64,000 nucleotides of DNA from Treponema phagedenis (GCF_008153345.1 NZ_CP042818.1:1984001-2048000); one strand, 5' to 3'; positions 54,101-62,504 are shown, counted from the stretch's first letter. Notes: generated by a model not told the origin, from the sequence alone. Program-made: numbers and translations.

Positions 54101-55886
54101 TTGCCGCTTTTACATTTTCCGTTTCAATTTTTAACTGCGCTTGCAGCTCTTTCGGTTTATTTTTGTATTTTGCAATAACCGCTTCGGCATGTTCTGCTTT
54201 TGCTCTTGTCGTTACAAGTGCCATATCGTTTAATGCTTTCTCTGTTTCTAATTGCTGCCGTGCCGCCTCTCGAGCTTTCTCCGCATTCTCAATAAATGCT
54301 TCCCCTTGCGCGTTCAGTTTTGTTACAACATCAGGAACAAGCTCTTGTAATTCTGCCAACAGTTGATTATATCGAGCTTGTTCATCGGCCGTTCTTGTTG
54401 TTTTATTCTTGAGCGTTTCATACTCATCCAAAAGTGAGTTAATCTTCCGCCCCTTATTACCTTCAGCAAGGGCGTTATCTTGCATTTTCCGAATATCATC
54501 AATACTCCGTTTTGCACTGTGTATATAATCATCATTTGCTTTTCGTATTTGTGCAATCGCTCCTAATGCTAAAGCCGTCCCCGCCGCAATTGCCGTGCCA
54601 ATAAGGAATATCGGATTAGACATCATCGTAACATTGAGGGCTGCCATTTCCGCCTTTATTTTCTTTACACTCAAGGCAACAAGCAATAAAGGTCCCGCCG
54701 CTGCCGCCATTGTCGCTAATCCCGTTCCTGCTACTTGCACCCCAACGGGCAGCTCGTTGACAAACTGTAATACTTTAGTAAATGCCTTCGCCACCATGTC
54801 AACCGCCGGTATTACATTAGAGGTAAGCGTAATTTGCACCGCCTCAAACGCCGATGACAATTCATCTTTTGTATTTGCAAAAGAAGTATTTTGCATTTTC
54901 TGCATTTCTTCCGCCGTTCCGTGTGAAGATTGCAGCAACCCATCCATTGTTCGTATTGCTTCCCCTCCGCCTTCAATAAGCTTAAGCATTGCGCCGCCTG
55001 CCGCATCTCCGAATAATTCATTCGCCTTTGTTACGTCTACTTGCTTCTCCCGTAAGCGTTCTATAATGTCGGCAAGGTTGTTGGTTTTAGGGTTTACTTC
55101 GTCATAACTAAGCCCGATGGCGTCAAGTTTTGCTTTGAAGTCTTCCCCGCCGCTTGCTAATCTTTGCAATCCGTTTTTAAGATAGTTACCTGCCATCTCG
55201 CCGCCGTAACCGGTATTGTAAAGGCGCATTAAAGCTGCCGTTGCTGTCTCTAAACTTATCCCAAGTCCGGATGCAACAGGCCCGACATACCGCATTGAAT
55301 ACGAAAGTTTTGTCATGTTCGCTTGGCTCTTGCTAATTGCCTTTGCGTATACATCTGCGACATGCGACGCTTTTGAAGCCTCCATGTTAAACTGTGATAA
55401 TGTTGATGTTATTGTTTCTGAAGTAAAGGCTAAATCGCTCCCCGTCGCTCCTGCTAAGCTTAATACACCGTCAAGACTTGCTGCCGCTTCGGTTGCGCTT
55501 TGTCCTGCCGAGCCTAAACTATAAAGAGCATCTGCCGCTTGGCTTGCACTAAATCGGGTCGCAGCTCCCATGCCTTCCGCTTTTTTACGGAGCATTTCCA
55601 TTTCGGAAGCCGTCGCTCCCATAACGGAAAAAGTATTTTGCATGGCTTGCTCAAATTGAGAGAAGGTATCAAGCGCACTCTTTCCCATAAGAGTAAGCGG
55701 CAGCGTTACGCCTGCGGACAATGTAGCCCCTATCATCGCAAGTTTATTATTAATAGCGTCCTTTATATCATCAATGTCTTTTTCAAGCTTGCGCATGACG
55801 CCTTCAGCTTCAATCGCTCCGCTTTTCAGCTTTTCGCTTTTTAAACTTAAGGATGCATATAAATTGCCTATTGATACATTCGCCAT
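51168..55886 (-). CDS. Tail tape-measure protein (TP901 type)
   Basis: 1572 aa, the largest phage gene. The N-terminal TP901-type region (FEQAMQNTFSVMGATASEMEML...GSAGQSATEAAASLDGVLSLAGATGSDL...MRYVGPVASGLGISLETATAAL) is followed by a hydrophobic segment near residue 400 and very long coiled coils (about 530-1000). It sets tail length and leaves the virion with the DNA. A further hydrophobic stretch near 1110-1170 may form the membrane channel. Confidence 0.95.
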   Translation of the reverse strand: MANVSIGNLYASLSLKSEKLKSGAIEAEGVMRKLEKDIDDIKDAINNKLAMIGATLSAGVTLPLTLMGKSALDTFSQFEQAMQNTFSVMGATASEMEMLRKKAEGMGAATRFSASQAADALYSLGSAGQSATEAAASLDGVLSLAGATGSDLAFTSETITSTLSQFNMEASKASHVADVYAKAISKSQANMTKLSYSMRYVGPVASGLGISLETATAALMRLYNTGYGGEMAGNYLKNGLQRLASGGEDFKAKLDAIGLSYDEVNPKTNNLADIIERLREKQVDVTKANELFGDAAGGAMLKLIEGGGEAIRTMDGLLQSSHGTAEEMQKMQNTSFANTKDELSSAFEAVQITLTSNVIPAVDMVAKAFTKVLQFVNELPVGVQVAGTGLATMAAAAGPLLLVALSVKKIKAEMAALNVTMMSNPIFLIGTAIAAGTALALGAIAQIRKANDDYIHSAKRSIDDIRKMQDNALAEGNKGRKINSLLDEYETLKNKTTRTADEQARYNQLLAELQELVPDVVTKLNAQGEAFIENAEKAREAARQQLETEKALNDMALVTTRAKAEHAEAVIAKYKNKPKELQAQLKIETENVKAATLLYQQIQAKYEEFKHLQEAGRETAAAKIREEIQHLYLSNNGVQAEGGVWDYGNVKKMVKAFEKHLNTVTGKQQKTLRLYESIKNAVEENIAAKKELLDLEARSLAIAKAQGELSEEANKKETAKTRQQHADTSWDEYETRKKRWEKEKKEAVFLGQEFDEVGKKIEFLQAEIGKLLHLNAADVADGVFALNSKELKKLKKELDTLLKLQGKNKKNGSGGEKSKDLQAHIDELDSYYRKRISMAKEYGLNEAKETEKWLKERKALLDKYDNEKELRKKEAGGSGITVGDEKKRTEFLGYADFTKYLNEQKELQKELDKTRENIEKTKALLASKGQDLTPNERRAAKDYLEDLQEKANKLEIELKQSQFTLAEIDKTLEAIENCNKSDFELKLINIEKEKERLLQVIDEAKKAGKISEEEAEKAKKKVQEKTKKDKQGESVKNADPYVKGAIGIANAIADVIADAIEKGGVDGLTAIAAAGEIIGQIGDMVGNSVAKAVLGVTSAVFGITTKIMGAIRRKNAAYSAEQREKMKNFNQKVQEGIEKNIRRASEIAGEVPKTLAKAFSGKKLSIDSIFDSQSVELQKKKIDSFLDTVKDLKTEYQEGVTKQKTVKKYSKWDPLHWFGWEETENYTEYTNFTVAQVLEQYQAAMDKGDYQAAMGWRNFATKAIKKGLADAGLAGKDIDPITNYLGSLDGALAEYVKHRDMKSFKKALETQLYDALANKAVTNVMSGRIGQIFAQVEKGTITYEEGLKKIEGIGDEAAKIFDEMNERFGLTAEKAKTEWEKVGDAIASSLTQALGDAAYKADWGSFKKAFANEMKKAIIQSSLESAGVKAKVEAIINSLMEDGKITSEEINKGIQELQPIYDNMEKVMAEVAKATKALEGGVEIQTHNSGTIFQQLSGADRDFLSEIFNEGLSKVKQTFDFDTFNVQQLQATQIIINSMTFNSYNGVVNITATESTDLRAVLTEIVEEALAG

Positions 55887-55889
55887 ATT

Positions 55890-56198
55890 TTAATACTCAT
55901 CTCCCTCTTCCGCAAAATACTTGTCCATCTCCGCGTTAAATTGCTTTTGCCTTTTTTCTTCTTCTTGCTTTTTTTTCTTTTCTTCTTCATTTTCTTTTTT
56001 TAACCGCGCTTGATATCGATTATCAAGTTCAAGTGCAACGATACATGCCTCATCAACAACAAACGCTTCATAGTCATTTAAATTTTTAAAATAACTACTC
56101 GGTCTTATTTTCCATTGTTTTGCATTTCTACCAATGCGCTCGAAATCAATGTTTCCGAGTTTTTTTTTATGTTCTCGTCCAAAGTTTTTAAGTACCAT
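55890..56198 (-). CDS. Tail assembly chaperone, -1 frameshift extension
   Basis: An open frame of 102 codons in the -1 register relative to the upstream gene, overlapping it by 94 bases. Probably not started by itself: the shared region contains the slippery heptamer AAAAAAC, and slipping there joins 167 codons of the first frame to the last 89 codons here, making a 256-aa product. The acidic, coiled C-terminal part (KENEEEKKKKQEEEKRQK) recruits the tape measure in analogous phages. Confidence 0.8.
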   Translation of the reverse strand: MVLKNFGREHKKKLGNIDFERIGRNAKQWKIRPSSYFKNLNDYEAFVVDEACIVALELDNRYQARLKKENEEEKKKKQEEEKRQKQFNAEMDKYFAEEGDEY

Positions 56199-56659
56199 AA
56201 AAATAAGTCATTTAAAAAATCAGGCGGTATTACGTCTGCTACATCCGACTCATTCATACTTCGCATTTTTAAAATCGCATCGTATACTTCTTGAAACAGA
56301 GGCTGAACCATGCTCCGCCTTGCAAGCTCTATCTTAAATTCCGCCTCCTCCTCTTGCATCCGCTTAATATCTCCTTCGGGTATTTTTAAGTCTTCATCAT
56401 CCGCCTGTAGTTTTTTAAATAGTCTTTTTGAAAAATGATAAATAACATTTGGGAACCTTCCGCACATTAACAATTCTTGAAAATCTATTTCATGAATAAA
56501 AAACTTTCGTTTTTTGCCGTTCCAGTACAAATCGACCCACTCACATGTATCAATTGCTAAGTCTTCGGCAAGGCTTATTCCTTCTCTATTCTTTGTTTTC
56601 TTGATTGCGTCTTTAATTATTTTCTTTTCTTGAAAATATTCTTTTATTCTCTGTAACAT
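56105..56659 (-). CDS. Tail assembly chaperone (gpG-like)
   Basis: 184 aa. The N-terminal region is alpha/beta with a conserved VDLYWNGKKRKFFIHEIDFQELLMCGRFP segment; the C-terminus is helical. It lies between the major tail and tape-measure genes, where lambda G and GT are, and has the expected frameshift arrangement with the next frame. The short form and the frameshifted long form would together coat the tape measure before tail tube assembly. Confidence 0.8.
   Translation of the reverse strand: MLQRIKEYFQEKKIIKDAIKKTKNREGISLAEDLAIDTCEWVDLYWNGKKRKFFIHEIDFQELLMCGRFPNVIYHFSKRLFKKLQADDEDLKIPEGDIKRMQEEEAEFKIELARRSMVQPLFQEVYDAILKMRSMNESDVADVIPPDFLNDLFLWYLKTLDENIKKNSETLISSALVEMQNNGK
56159..56165 (-). 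promoter_or_regulatory. Programmed -1 ribosomal frameshift site (AAAAAAC)
   Basis: On the minus strand nine A are followed by C. In the 0 frame the codons read ATA AAA AAA AAC, so the heptamer A-AAA-AAC is in the correct register for -1 slippage, which then reads AAA-AAA-CTC in the downstream frame. A textbook slippery site in the expected overlap. Confidence 0.85.
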
Positions 56660-56720
56660 TTTCCCACCTTAAAAAAAATTAAAAGACAAGGCGGCAAGTA
56701 AGCCGCCCGTTTTAAAATCA

Positions 56721-57698
56721 TTATTCTGCGTCAACAAACTTCCTATAGTCGTTTGCACTAATACCTTTGTGAAATAAAAGCGGCAATGCGCTGCGTTTGT
56801 TTTCGCCGCCCGAACCTGTAATCTCTTTTGTTCCGAAGTTATCTTCTCCCGCCTCTTCTCCGGAAGGAGCAACCTGACAAGAAGGCAAACAGAATACTTT
56901 CATTTTTGCGAAGTTTGTTTTTGTGTTTACACCGCTTAAAAACTGCATTACAAAATACATACATGCGAAGTTAGGCGGGTCTCCTGTGTTGTCATAAAAG
57001 AACTCATCTGTTTCCTCGTTGTATGTATTCCCCGTAATCATCGCAAGCGTTTGGTTGTCCATCGCTGCTGCGCTAATCGTGAGATTAGAACCTTTGATTT
57101 TGTCCGGCTCTTTTACAGAGCAGCGAATACCGTGTCCGCTTGTTGCGTCTACACGCTTCCCGCTTTCTTTTTCAAAATCAGTTTTAACGCTTTTTGCTTC
57201 TCTCGTGAAAACCCAACCGTTTATCCCGAGTGTCTTTGCAAGACGTCCCGAAAAACCGATGGGCGCATAGAATGGTAATGCGTCCTCGCCTATTGCGGCG
57301 TCTGTAATACGCAAGTAGCCATCATCGTAATCGCTGCCTTTCGGTGTTTTCGCTGCTTTAAGTTTTATTCCTTCAGCCTCAAGCGTTTTAAATGCCGTAT
57401 TCAAATCCGCTACCATTTCATCAATAGTAACAGCCTCTTCGTTTGCAGCGGTACAGGTGAGCGTAAACTCTCCCCTTCTAACACCGTAAACAACCCCAAC
57501 TTTTAAATCTTCATCGCTCCATCCGGCAATGTTGATTTTTTCAGCACCCCCGACAATGCCGCCTTTGTGCTTTATTTTGTTTCCGCTTTTGTCCTTATGC
57601 TCCCAATCGTTAGGCGTCGGATAACTACCATCTCGATTGAGTAAGGCAAACCCTGTAATCCCTACCGAGTAGGCATATTCCGGTTTTCTCTCTTCCAT
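56721..57698 (-). CDS. Major tail tube protein
   Basis: 325 aa, no signal peptide. Position (upstream of the chaperone pair and tape measure, downstream of the tail-terminator gene), size and beta-rich make-up fit the tail tube subunit. Segments like SVGITGFALLNRDGSYPTPNDW and GWSDEDLKVGVVYGVRRGEFTLT recall phage major tail proteins. A C-terminal Gly/Ser/Glu-rich stretch (about 283-305) may be surface exposed. Confidence 0.75.
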   Translation of the reverse strand: MEERKPEYAYSVGITGFALLNRDGSYPTPNDWEHKDKSGNKIKHKGGIVGGAEKINIAGWSDEDLKVGVVYGVRRGEFTLTCTAANEEAVTIDEMVADLNTAFKTLEAEGIKLKAAKTPKGSDYDDGYLRITDAAIGEDALPFYAPIGFSGRLAKTLGINGWVFTREAKSVKTDFEKESGKRVDATSGHGIRCSVKEPDKIKGSNLTISAAAMDNQTLAMITGNTYNEETDEFFYDNTGDPPNFACMYFVMQFLSGVNTKTNFAKMKVFCLPSCQVAPSGEEAGEDNFGTKEITGSGGENKRSALPLLFHKGISANDYRKFVDAE

Positions 57699-57729
57699 AA
57701 CCTATAAACCTCCAAAGTTAAAATCTATA

Positions 57730-58098
57730 CTACATAAAATCCCGCCCAAACGACGGAATTCTAAAATGTAACTGTTTCGCCACTGCGGAAAACTCATCTT
57801 CTACGTATTCAGTTCCGCATCCTGTGTAATTGACAACAAAAGATGACGCATCCTCGACTCGATGTAATACTTTTTTATCAAGAGCCTTTATTACTTTTTC
57901 GCATGTTTCATCAAGGCTTGATAAATCCCCCGCTTCGCAAAAAACGAAAACGCTGAATGTTGTCCAATTGCCCATTCTTGTTTTTATTTCTGCGTCAAAA
58001 CTTAAAATTAAAAAAGGCTTTCCCTTTATTTTTTGCGTCCGCCCCGTGTTGTACACTTCCGCTATTTCTTTTAATGCAGCATATAAAGCCTTTCGCAT
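57730..58098 (-). CDS. Tail terminator/completion-like protein
   Basis: 122 aa alpha/beta protein. Its place between the gp10-like and major tail genes and a fold pattern with an N-terminal helix (RKALYAALKEIAEVY) and four strands (FLILSFDAEIKT, TTFSVFVFCEAG, SFVVNYTGCGTEY) fit the tail terminator group that caps the tube. No motif makes this certain. Confidence 0.6.
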   Translation of the reverse strand: MRKALYAALKEIAEVYNTGRTQKIKGKPFLILSFDAEIKTRMGNWTTFSVFVFCEAGDLSSLDETCEKVIKALDKKVLHRVEDASSFVVNYTGCGTEYVEDEFSAVAKQLHFRIPSFGRDFM

Positions 58099-58101
58099 TT
58101 C

Positions 58102-58500
58102 TTAATCCCCTTGCCCTTCTCTTTCCATTGCCGATTTAATAGCATCCATCATGCCGTTAAAAAACATGCCGGCATGAACATTTGCGGTTTCTTGCAAAAT
58201 AGCGTATTTGCCGTGAAAGCGTTTTGCATTCTCAAGCCAATAGCCGTACTCTTCCCCCTTTAATCCGTATAAATCCTGCCATATCTCCGCACTTACTTCT
58301 TCGTGTGTGATTGTGCCGCCTTGCTGTCCTCTCGACCATTTGCCTCGCAAGCACTCATTCGCATGATGCGTTCTTGGCGTCCATTTAAAATTGCTTTTTG
58401 CGTATAATTCCATTTCTGCGGCTGTCTCTTGCGCTACTCGTTCGGCAGCTTCTAAAATATGCACCGCCATTTTTTCAATATTAGCCCTATGCCCTTCCAT
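58102..58500 (-). CDS. HK97 gp10-like head-tail joining protein
   Basis: 132 aa. An N-terminal helix (IEKMAVHILEAAERVAQETAAEMELYAKSNFKWTPRTHHA) followed by strands, with WxPRT-HHA resembling the HK97 gp10 family that joins head and tail. It overlaps the preceding gene's stop by one base, so translation is coupled within the connector gene group. Confidence 0.65.
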   Translation of the reverse strand: MEGHRANIEKMAVHILEAAERVAQETAAEMELYAKSNFKWTPRTHHANECLRGKWSRGQQGGTITHEEVSAEIWQDLYGLKGEEYGYWLENAKRFHGKYAILQETANVHAGMFFNGMMDAIKSAMEREGQGD

Positions 58501-58895
58501 TAGCTTTCCTCCTCGAGTTCTTCTGCGTGTCCCGACAGCTTGTATCCGTTTTCTTTTTCGTATCCGCCGATTGTAATTGCCCGCATAAATACAACCTTAT
58601 ACCTGTTCCCCAAAAACGTAAACTTATCGCCTTTTTTAATATCCGCATCATGTAAGGCGGTAATGTTTACACCGTGATTTTTAAATACGCCCTCCTGCTT
58701 GAGGCGTTCCGTTTCTTTGTGTGAAAGTTCCGCAATGCGCATTCTTTGTTTTGGTAATACTGTATCTATTTTTTTTATATTCCCGTATCCGTCTTCTGTT
58801 TCTTCACGCCGTGTTATTTCAACGTCATAAGGGTTTATGGCAATAATCGCTTCTGTGTCTTTTCGCAATGCCGAAATGTCAAACTCGCTTACCAT
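58500..58895 (-). CDS. Head closure protein
   Basis: 131 aa beta-rich protein: IAINPYDVEITRREETEDGYG at the N-terminus and HDADIKKGDKFTFLGNRYKVV in the C-terminal half are typical of the SPP1 gp16/phage head closure family, which seals the portal after packaging. Its start overlaps the adaptor gene by 7 bp. Confidence 0.7.
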   Translation of the reverse strand: MVSEFDISALRKDTEAIIAINPYDVEITRREETEDGYGNIKKIDTVLPKQRMRIAELSHKETERLKQEGVFKNHGVNITALHDADIKKGDKFTFLGNRYKVVFMRAITIGGYEKENGYKLSGHAEELEEES

Positions 58896-59257
58896 AACGC
58901 ATCATCCTTTTTGTTAAACATTAAAAAAGAAGGCGAACTGTTTTTCTTTTCCGCTTCCCATAAATCTTTGTAGCCTTGTGCAATTTTCAAGAAGAGGTTT
59001 GCGTAATCGCCAGCCGTGTATCGCTCTACGCTTTCGCCTCCCGCTTGAATGCGCTTAATAAAATTAGCGTCTTTCTGCACAAGGCTCGATTTCTGTGTCC
59101 ATAAAATAAAAAGAGCATGGTTTTCGCTTTCCGCAATTTGCAAAACGGCGGCGATGTCTGTATCGGCAAAATTAGTATCCGCCGCCGTCCCGCCATTCGG
59201 TATTTTTTCATTGAGAAGTGCCCGTATTCTTTGCACTAATTCGGCTGTGATTGTCAT
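58889..59257 (-). CDS. Head-tail adaptor protein (gp6-like)
   Basis: 122 aa, mostly helical: VQRIRALLNEKIPNGGTAADTNFADTDIAAVLQIAESENHALFILW and QAGGESVERYTAGDYANLFLKIAQGYKDLW. This arrangement of helices, including the tyrosine-containing last helix, matches the gp6/DNA-packaging adaptor group that binds below the portal. It lies first in the run of connector genes after the capsid. Confidence 0.65.
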   Translation of the reverse strand: MTITAELVQRIRALLNEKIPNGGTAADTNFADTDIAAVLQIAESENHALFILWTQKSSLVQKDANFIKRIQAGGESVERYTAGDYANLFLKIAQGYKDLWEAEKKNSSPSFLMFNKKDDALW

Positions 59258-59274
59258 ACTCTTTTATTTCTCCC

Positions 59275-59520
59275 TTAGCCTGCTTCAGGGGTTACGGTTT
59301 CTTTTTTGTTTTTAGCCTGAACCGCTGTTTTTTCCTTGCCGTCTTTCTCTTTTGCAACAAAAGGAGCTGCAACACCATGTAAAACAGGGTTAAGACTTTC
59401 CCATTCACCATCGCACGGAACAGAGTAGCCATGCCGCTCCCCTTCCGCTGTGTATTCAACATACCAGCCGTTAGCTGTTCTGCTGAATGTCATTGTTACT
59501 TTGTTTATTTCTTTATTCAT
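59275..59520 (-). CDS. Small phage protein, unknown
   Basis: 81 aa, between the capsid and adaptor genes. The first 45 residues are strand-rich with many aromatics (TMTFSRTANGWYVEYTAEGERHGYSVP) and the last 30 are a charged Lys/Ala/Glu tail. The spacing and good start suggest a real gene, possibly a minor head component. No family recognised. Confidence 0.5.
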   Translation of the reverse strand: MNKEINKVTMTFSRTANGWYVEYTAEGERHGYSVPCDGEWESLNPVLHGVAAPFVAKEKDGKEKTAVQAKNKKETVTPEAG

Positions 59521-59571
59521 TGTTTCACCCCTTATATCACATGATAAGCGGCGGGTTTCCCCGCCCTCATC

Positions 59572-60627
59572 TTATGCAATAGTTACCTTCTGTACGGAGC
59601 CGGAAATATCGGCAACAACAGCCCTGCGGAAGAACGCGGCAACGTCAACTTCGGAAAGTCTCATAATGTCGCCCTTCTGTTCGAGCTTTGTTAAATCCGT
59701 TTTTACAAGAGCCTTAAAACTCTTTCGAGGCTCAATCAAAAATACTTCGCCGTCTTTCGGTGCGGGGAAATTGTAAACTCTGCCGTTTACTTCGCCGTCC
59801 CAACCGTCATAGGCAAGTACTTTCTGTATTTGCCCGAGTGTGCCAAGCTGCGTCCCCTTTTGCAGCAAGCCGCTTATAGCCGCCTCTACATCCATCGCCG
59901 TCGCCGTATTACAAAGAGCAATAGAAGGGCGAAGTCTGTAGCCGCTTTTTGCTTTTCGCTTTAATGCGTCTTTTAATCCCTTGCGCAAGGTAAGCCATAC
60001 TGTTTCAAGGTCTGTGCTGCCTGCTACCTTTTCGGTAACAGCTTCTTTTTCGTATTTTCCCTCGATAATTGGCGATAGGTGCATATGGTCAAGAACAGCG
60101 GTATAAGCAACGCCTATTGCCTTGTTTGCCTGCTCTATCTTCCATAACTTGTTATACGCTACCCAGTCTTTTGAAATAGAATAACCGAGCGCATACGTTA
60201 GAAGTCTGACCGCCTCCATTTTACCGACTTTAAAGCCTGCAAGCGGCACGCTTTCGCCGTCGCTTACAATACCGAAAGCCGCCTGTAACCCGATTAAATC
60301 CCTAACCTCTACCATTTCAGAAAATGCGGGGTTTGTAATAACGTCGTATATTTCCGTAAAAAGGGCGGGGTTTTCCGCTGCGGCAGATGTAATGTCAAGA
60401 ACAGTTTGCCGGACAAAAGCCCGTATGCTTTCTTCTGCCATCATCTCACCTTCCGCCGCTCTTAGCCCGTCAAACATCGCCTGTGTAAAAAACTTTTTCG
60501 CCCCTTCGCCTGTGTGCATAAAAGTCATTTCCCCTTCAGGTTTTCCAGGAACAGAGTAATGCGCTTTTATTTGCTGTTTCTCCGCCTTGTTTTTATCACG
60601 GATTGACTGTTTTGTTATAATTTCCAT
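59572..60627 (-). CDS. Major capsid protein
   Basis: 351 aa, with the HK97-like organisation: a charged helical N-terminal region (about 1-62) that would be removed on maturation, then the shell domain (from about 70). Similar position, size and order (protease-scaffold, decoration, capsid) occur in many siphoviruses. The N-terminal region carries two GEM tripeptides (Gly32-Met34 and Gly60-Met62), the same motif repeated in the protease-scaffold gene; cleavage after Glu33 or Glu61 would remove the delta region. Confidence 0.8.
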   Translation of the reverse strand: MEIITKQSIRDKNKAEKQQIKAHYSVPGKPEGEMTFMHTGEGAKKFFTQAMFDGLRAAEGEMMAEESIRAFVRQTVLDITSAAAENPALFTEIYDVITNPAFSEMVEVRDLIGLQAAFGIVSDGESVPLAGFKVGKMEAVRLLTYALGYSISKDWVAYNKLWKIEQANKAIGVAYTAVLDHMHLSPIIEGKYEKEAVTEKVAGSTDLETVWLTLRKGLKDALKRKAKSGYRLRPSIALCNTATAMDVEAAISGLLQKGTQLGTLGQIQKVLAYDGWDGEVNGRVYNFPAPKDGEVFLIEPRKSFKALVKTDLTKLEQKGDIMRLSEVDVAAFFRRAVVADISGSVQKVTIA

Positions 60628-60651
60628 AACTCGTAAAACCTCCTCATGTTT

Positions 60652-60990
60652 TTAGCTGCGTAATGAAAAAGCGATTTGATTGTTGAGTTTGCTCCAAAAA
60701 TACCCAACCCACTTACCGTCTGATGTTTTTGTTAGTTTGCCTGTGCCGTCAAGGAAAAGTTTCTCCCCAACTTTCGGCAAGTTTGCCTCGTCAAAAGTGT
60801 CTGTCGTAAACTCCCGCTGTGTGTCAATGTTGACTGTGATTGTCTTATCGTCAATTTTATCAACGACAACTCCAACCTTTTCCCCGATAAATACGATGCC
60901 GTGCGCTTCAAGCTTTTGTCCTGCCGGCACTTCTACATCTGTGATTTTTACGGCTTTAACCGTTGACCGCAATTTATATTCACCTACCAT
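60652..60990 (-). CDS. Capsid decoration-like protein (DUF2190 type)
   Basis: 112 aa, almost wholly beta-strands and turns: VKAVKITDVEVPAGQKLEAHGIVFIG, VGVVVDKIDDKTITVNIDT and KVGEKLFLDGTGKLTKTSDG. This small-barrel pattern, right upstream of the capsid gene, matches the DUF2190/decoration group. It carries no GEM motif. Confidence 0.65.
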   Translation of the reverse strand: MVGEYKLRSTVKAVKITDVEVPAGQKLEAHGIVFIGEKVGVVVDKIDDKTITVNIDTQREFTTDTFDEANLPKVGEKLFLDGTGKLTKTSDGKWVGYFWSKLNNQIAFSLRS

Positions 60991-61005
60991 GTTTACCCCC
61001 TAATC

Positions 61006-62415
61006 TTAAAACCTGATAATCTCATCATCGCCGCTTGTTGCCGCTTGCCCGCCCATTTCCCCGATTGCCGGTTGTGCGGACTTGCCTTGCACAAGCTTTT
61101 GAATGTCAGCGTCGTTTATAACCCTGTCCATCTCGCCTGCGATTTGCTCTCTCGTCATGCCGATAGTAATATGAGCAAACTTATCAACCATCGCCGCCAT
61201 CTCGCCTGTAGGCTTACCATCTTTAACAAGCCCTTTTTCAACCTTCAAAGACTCAACCATTTCGCCGTGCGCTTTTAGCTTAGCTTCTGTTTGCTCTTTT
61301 TCTTTTGCAGCTTTTGCAGTGTTTAAAACCTCATCAAGTTTTAAACCCATCTCTCCTGCTGCTTTTTGCAATGCTTCAAGCTCTGTTTTTGCCGCCTCAA
61401 GAGTTCTTACCTTTTCAGCGTCCTCAAGCTTTAAGCCCATTTCCCCCGCCGCCTTCTCTGCTGAAAGCCGCCCCTCGTTTGTGCGCTTTTTCAATTCCCC
61501 CAAAAGCGCATCGTTCGTTATGTTTTCCATTTCTACCTCCACCGGTTCATATGTAGTAACACGGCGCACTTTTTTTGCCGTGCCTAAAAGAATATTCCCT
61601 TGATTTTCTTGATATGGGATTTTGTAAAATTGATTTTCATGTTCGGCTATTATGTACTCATTGTATACATCCTCGACATATACATAGTCTGTATACTTTT
61701 TTTCAAGCACTGCGCGTATTTTCTGCCGAAATTCTGAATAGCTCATGTCTGCCATCTGCCCGATTGCAAGCCCTACGTTTTCCTGCCCCTGCGTACCGGG
61801 CGGCACAAAATCAACGGACAAAAGCCGATAACCTACTACAGTATTACTTTCGCTGCTCTCATACGTCGGATACCCCCAGATTGATATTGCGTTGATTTGC
61901 TTGTTTTTAAGCCACCTGCGCATATCGGCTGCCTTCTCCCCCTTGTCAGGTATTATGCGGTAGTAAACAGTACCTGTCGCTTTATCAAGTAATGCCCCTA
62001 TAACGCTACCCATAAGCGGACGCCCTTCGTATACTACGGCTGCCTGCGATTGGTGCCCGTAGCACGCCGGCACAAAAACATCGGCGGTAAGAATAGTGTT
62101 GACGATTTCCTCGTATGCGCTGTCGGCGTATTCCTTCCCGCTGCGGCTTGTCCGATACTTAACGGCAAAAATACAATCCATCGGCTCAAGTTCATGCTTA
62201 AGCTCTTGTATTCGCTCCTCTGTTGCTAGCGGGTTAAGCGGAATACTTGCCCTAAGAAGATTAGCCGCCGCTTCCGATAACATTTCGCCTTCGCATACGG
62301 CCGGTTCTGCTAATAGCTTACTCATTTCTCCTGTTGGTAGAATTGAGATAACCCGCCTGTTTTTTGTCTTGCGTTTTTGTTTGAGACGTTTATTTTTTCG
62401 TTTTTTCTTGCTCAT
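61006..62415 (-). CDS. Prohead protease fused to scaffold
   Basis: 469 aa in three parts. Residues 1-50 are very basic, with two GEM motifs (29-31, 43-45). Residues about 70-235 form the predicted serine-protease domain, with His121 (YGHQSQ) and Ser178 (AISIWGYPTYE) as candidate catalytic residues and DFVPPGTQG after them. From about 295 a charged, helical scaffold segment carries six more GEM motifs starting at 324, 354, 384, 404, 427 and 452. The protease domain has none. The arrangement suggests self-cleavage at Gly-Glu/Met sites after assembly. Confidence 0.7.
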   Translation of the reverse strand: MSKKKRKNKRLKQKRKTKNRRVISILPTGEMSKLLAEPAVCEGEMLSEAAANLLRASIPLNPLATEERIQELKHELEPMDCIFAVKYRTSRSGKEYADSAYEEIVNTILTADVFVPACYGHQSQAAVVYEGRPLMGSVIGALLDKATGTVYYRIIPDKGEKAADMRRWLKNKQINAISIWGYPTYESSESNTVVGYRLLSVDFVPPGTQGQENVGLAIGQMADMSYSEFRQKIRAVLEKKYTDYVYVEDVYNEYIIAEHENQFYKIPYQENQGNILLGTAKKVRRVTTYEPVEVEMENITNDALLGELKKRTNEGRLSAEKAAGEMGLKLEDAEKVRTLEAAKTELEALQKAAGEMGLKLDEVLNTAKAAKEKEQTEAKLKAHGEMVESLKVEKGLVKDGKPTGEMAAMVDKFAHITIGMTREQIAGEMDRVINDADIQKLVQGKSAQPAIGEMGGQAATSGDDEIIRF

Positions 62416-62504
62416 CGTTAAAACACTCCCGTTTATGGGCGTAACGATACAACATGATGGGGGCGTAACGCAAATTTATATTAAAAAAAAATATGAAAAA
62501 AAAA

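Noticed and set aside
54595-55107. 170-codon plus-strand frame antisense to the tape-measure gene
   Set aside because: No ribosome-binding site and composition (Ala/Ser/Thr-rich) explained by the Ala/Gly-rich tape-measure sequence on the other strand.
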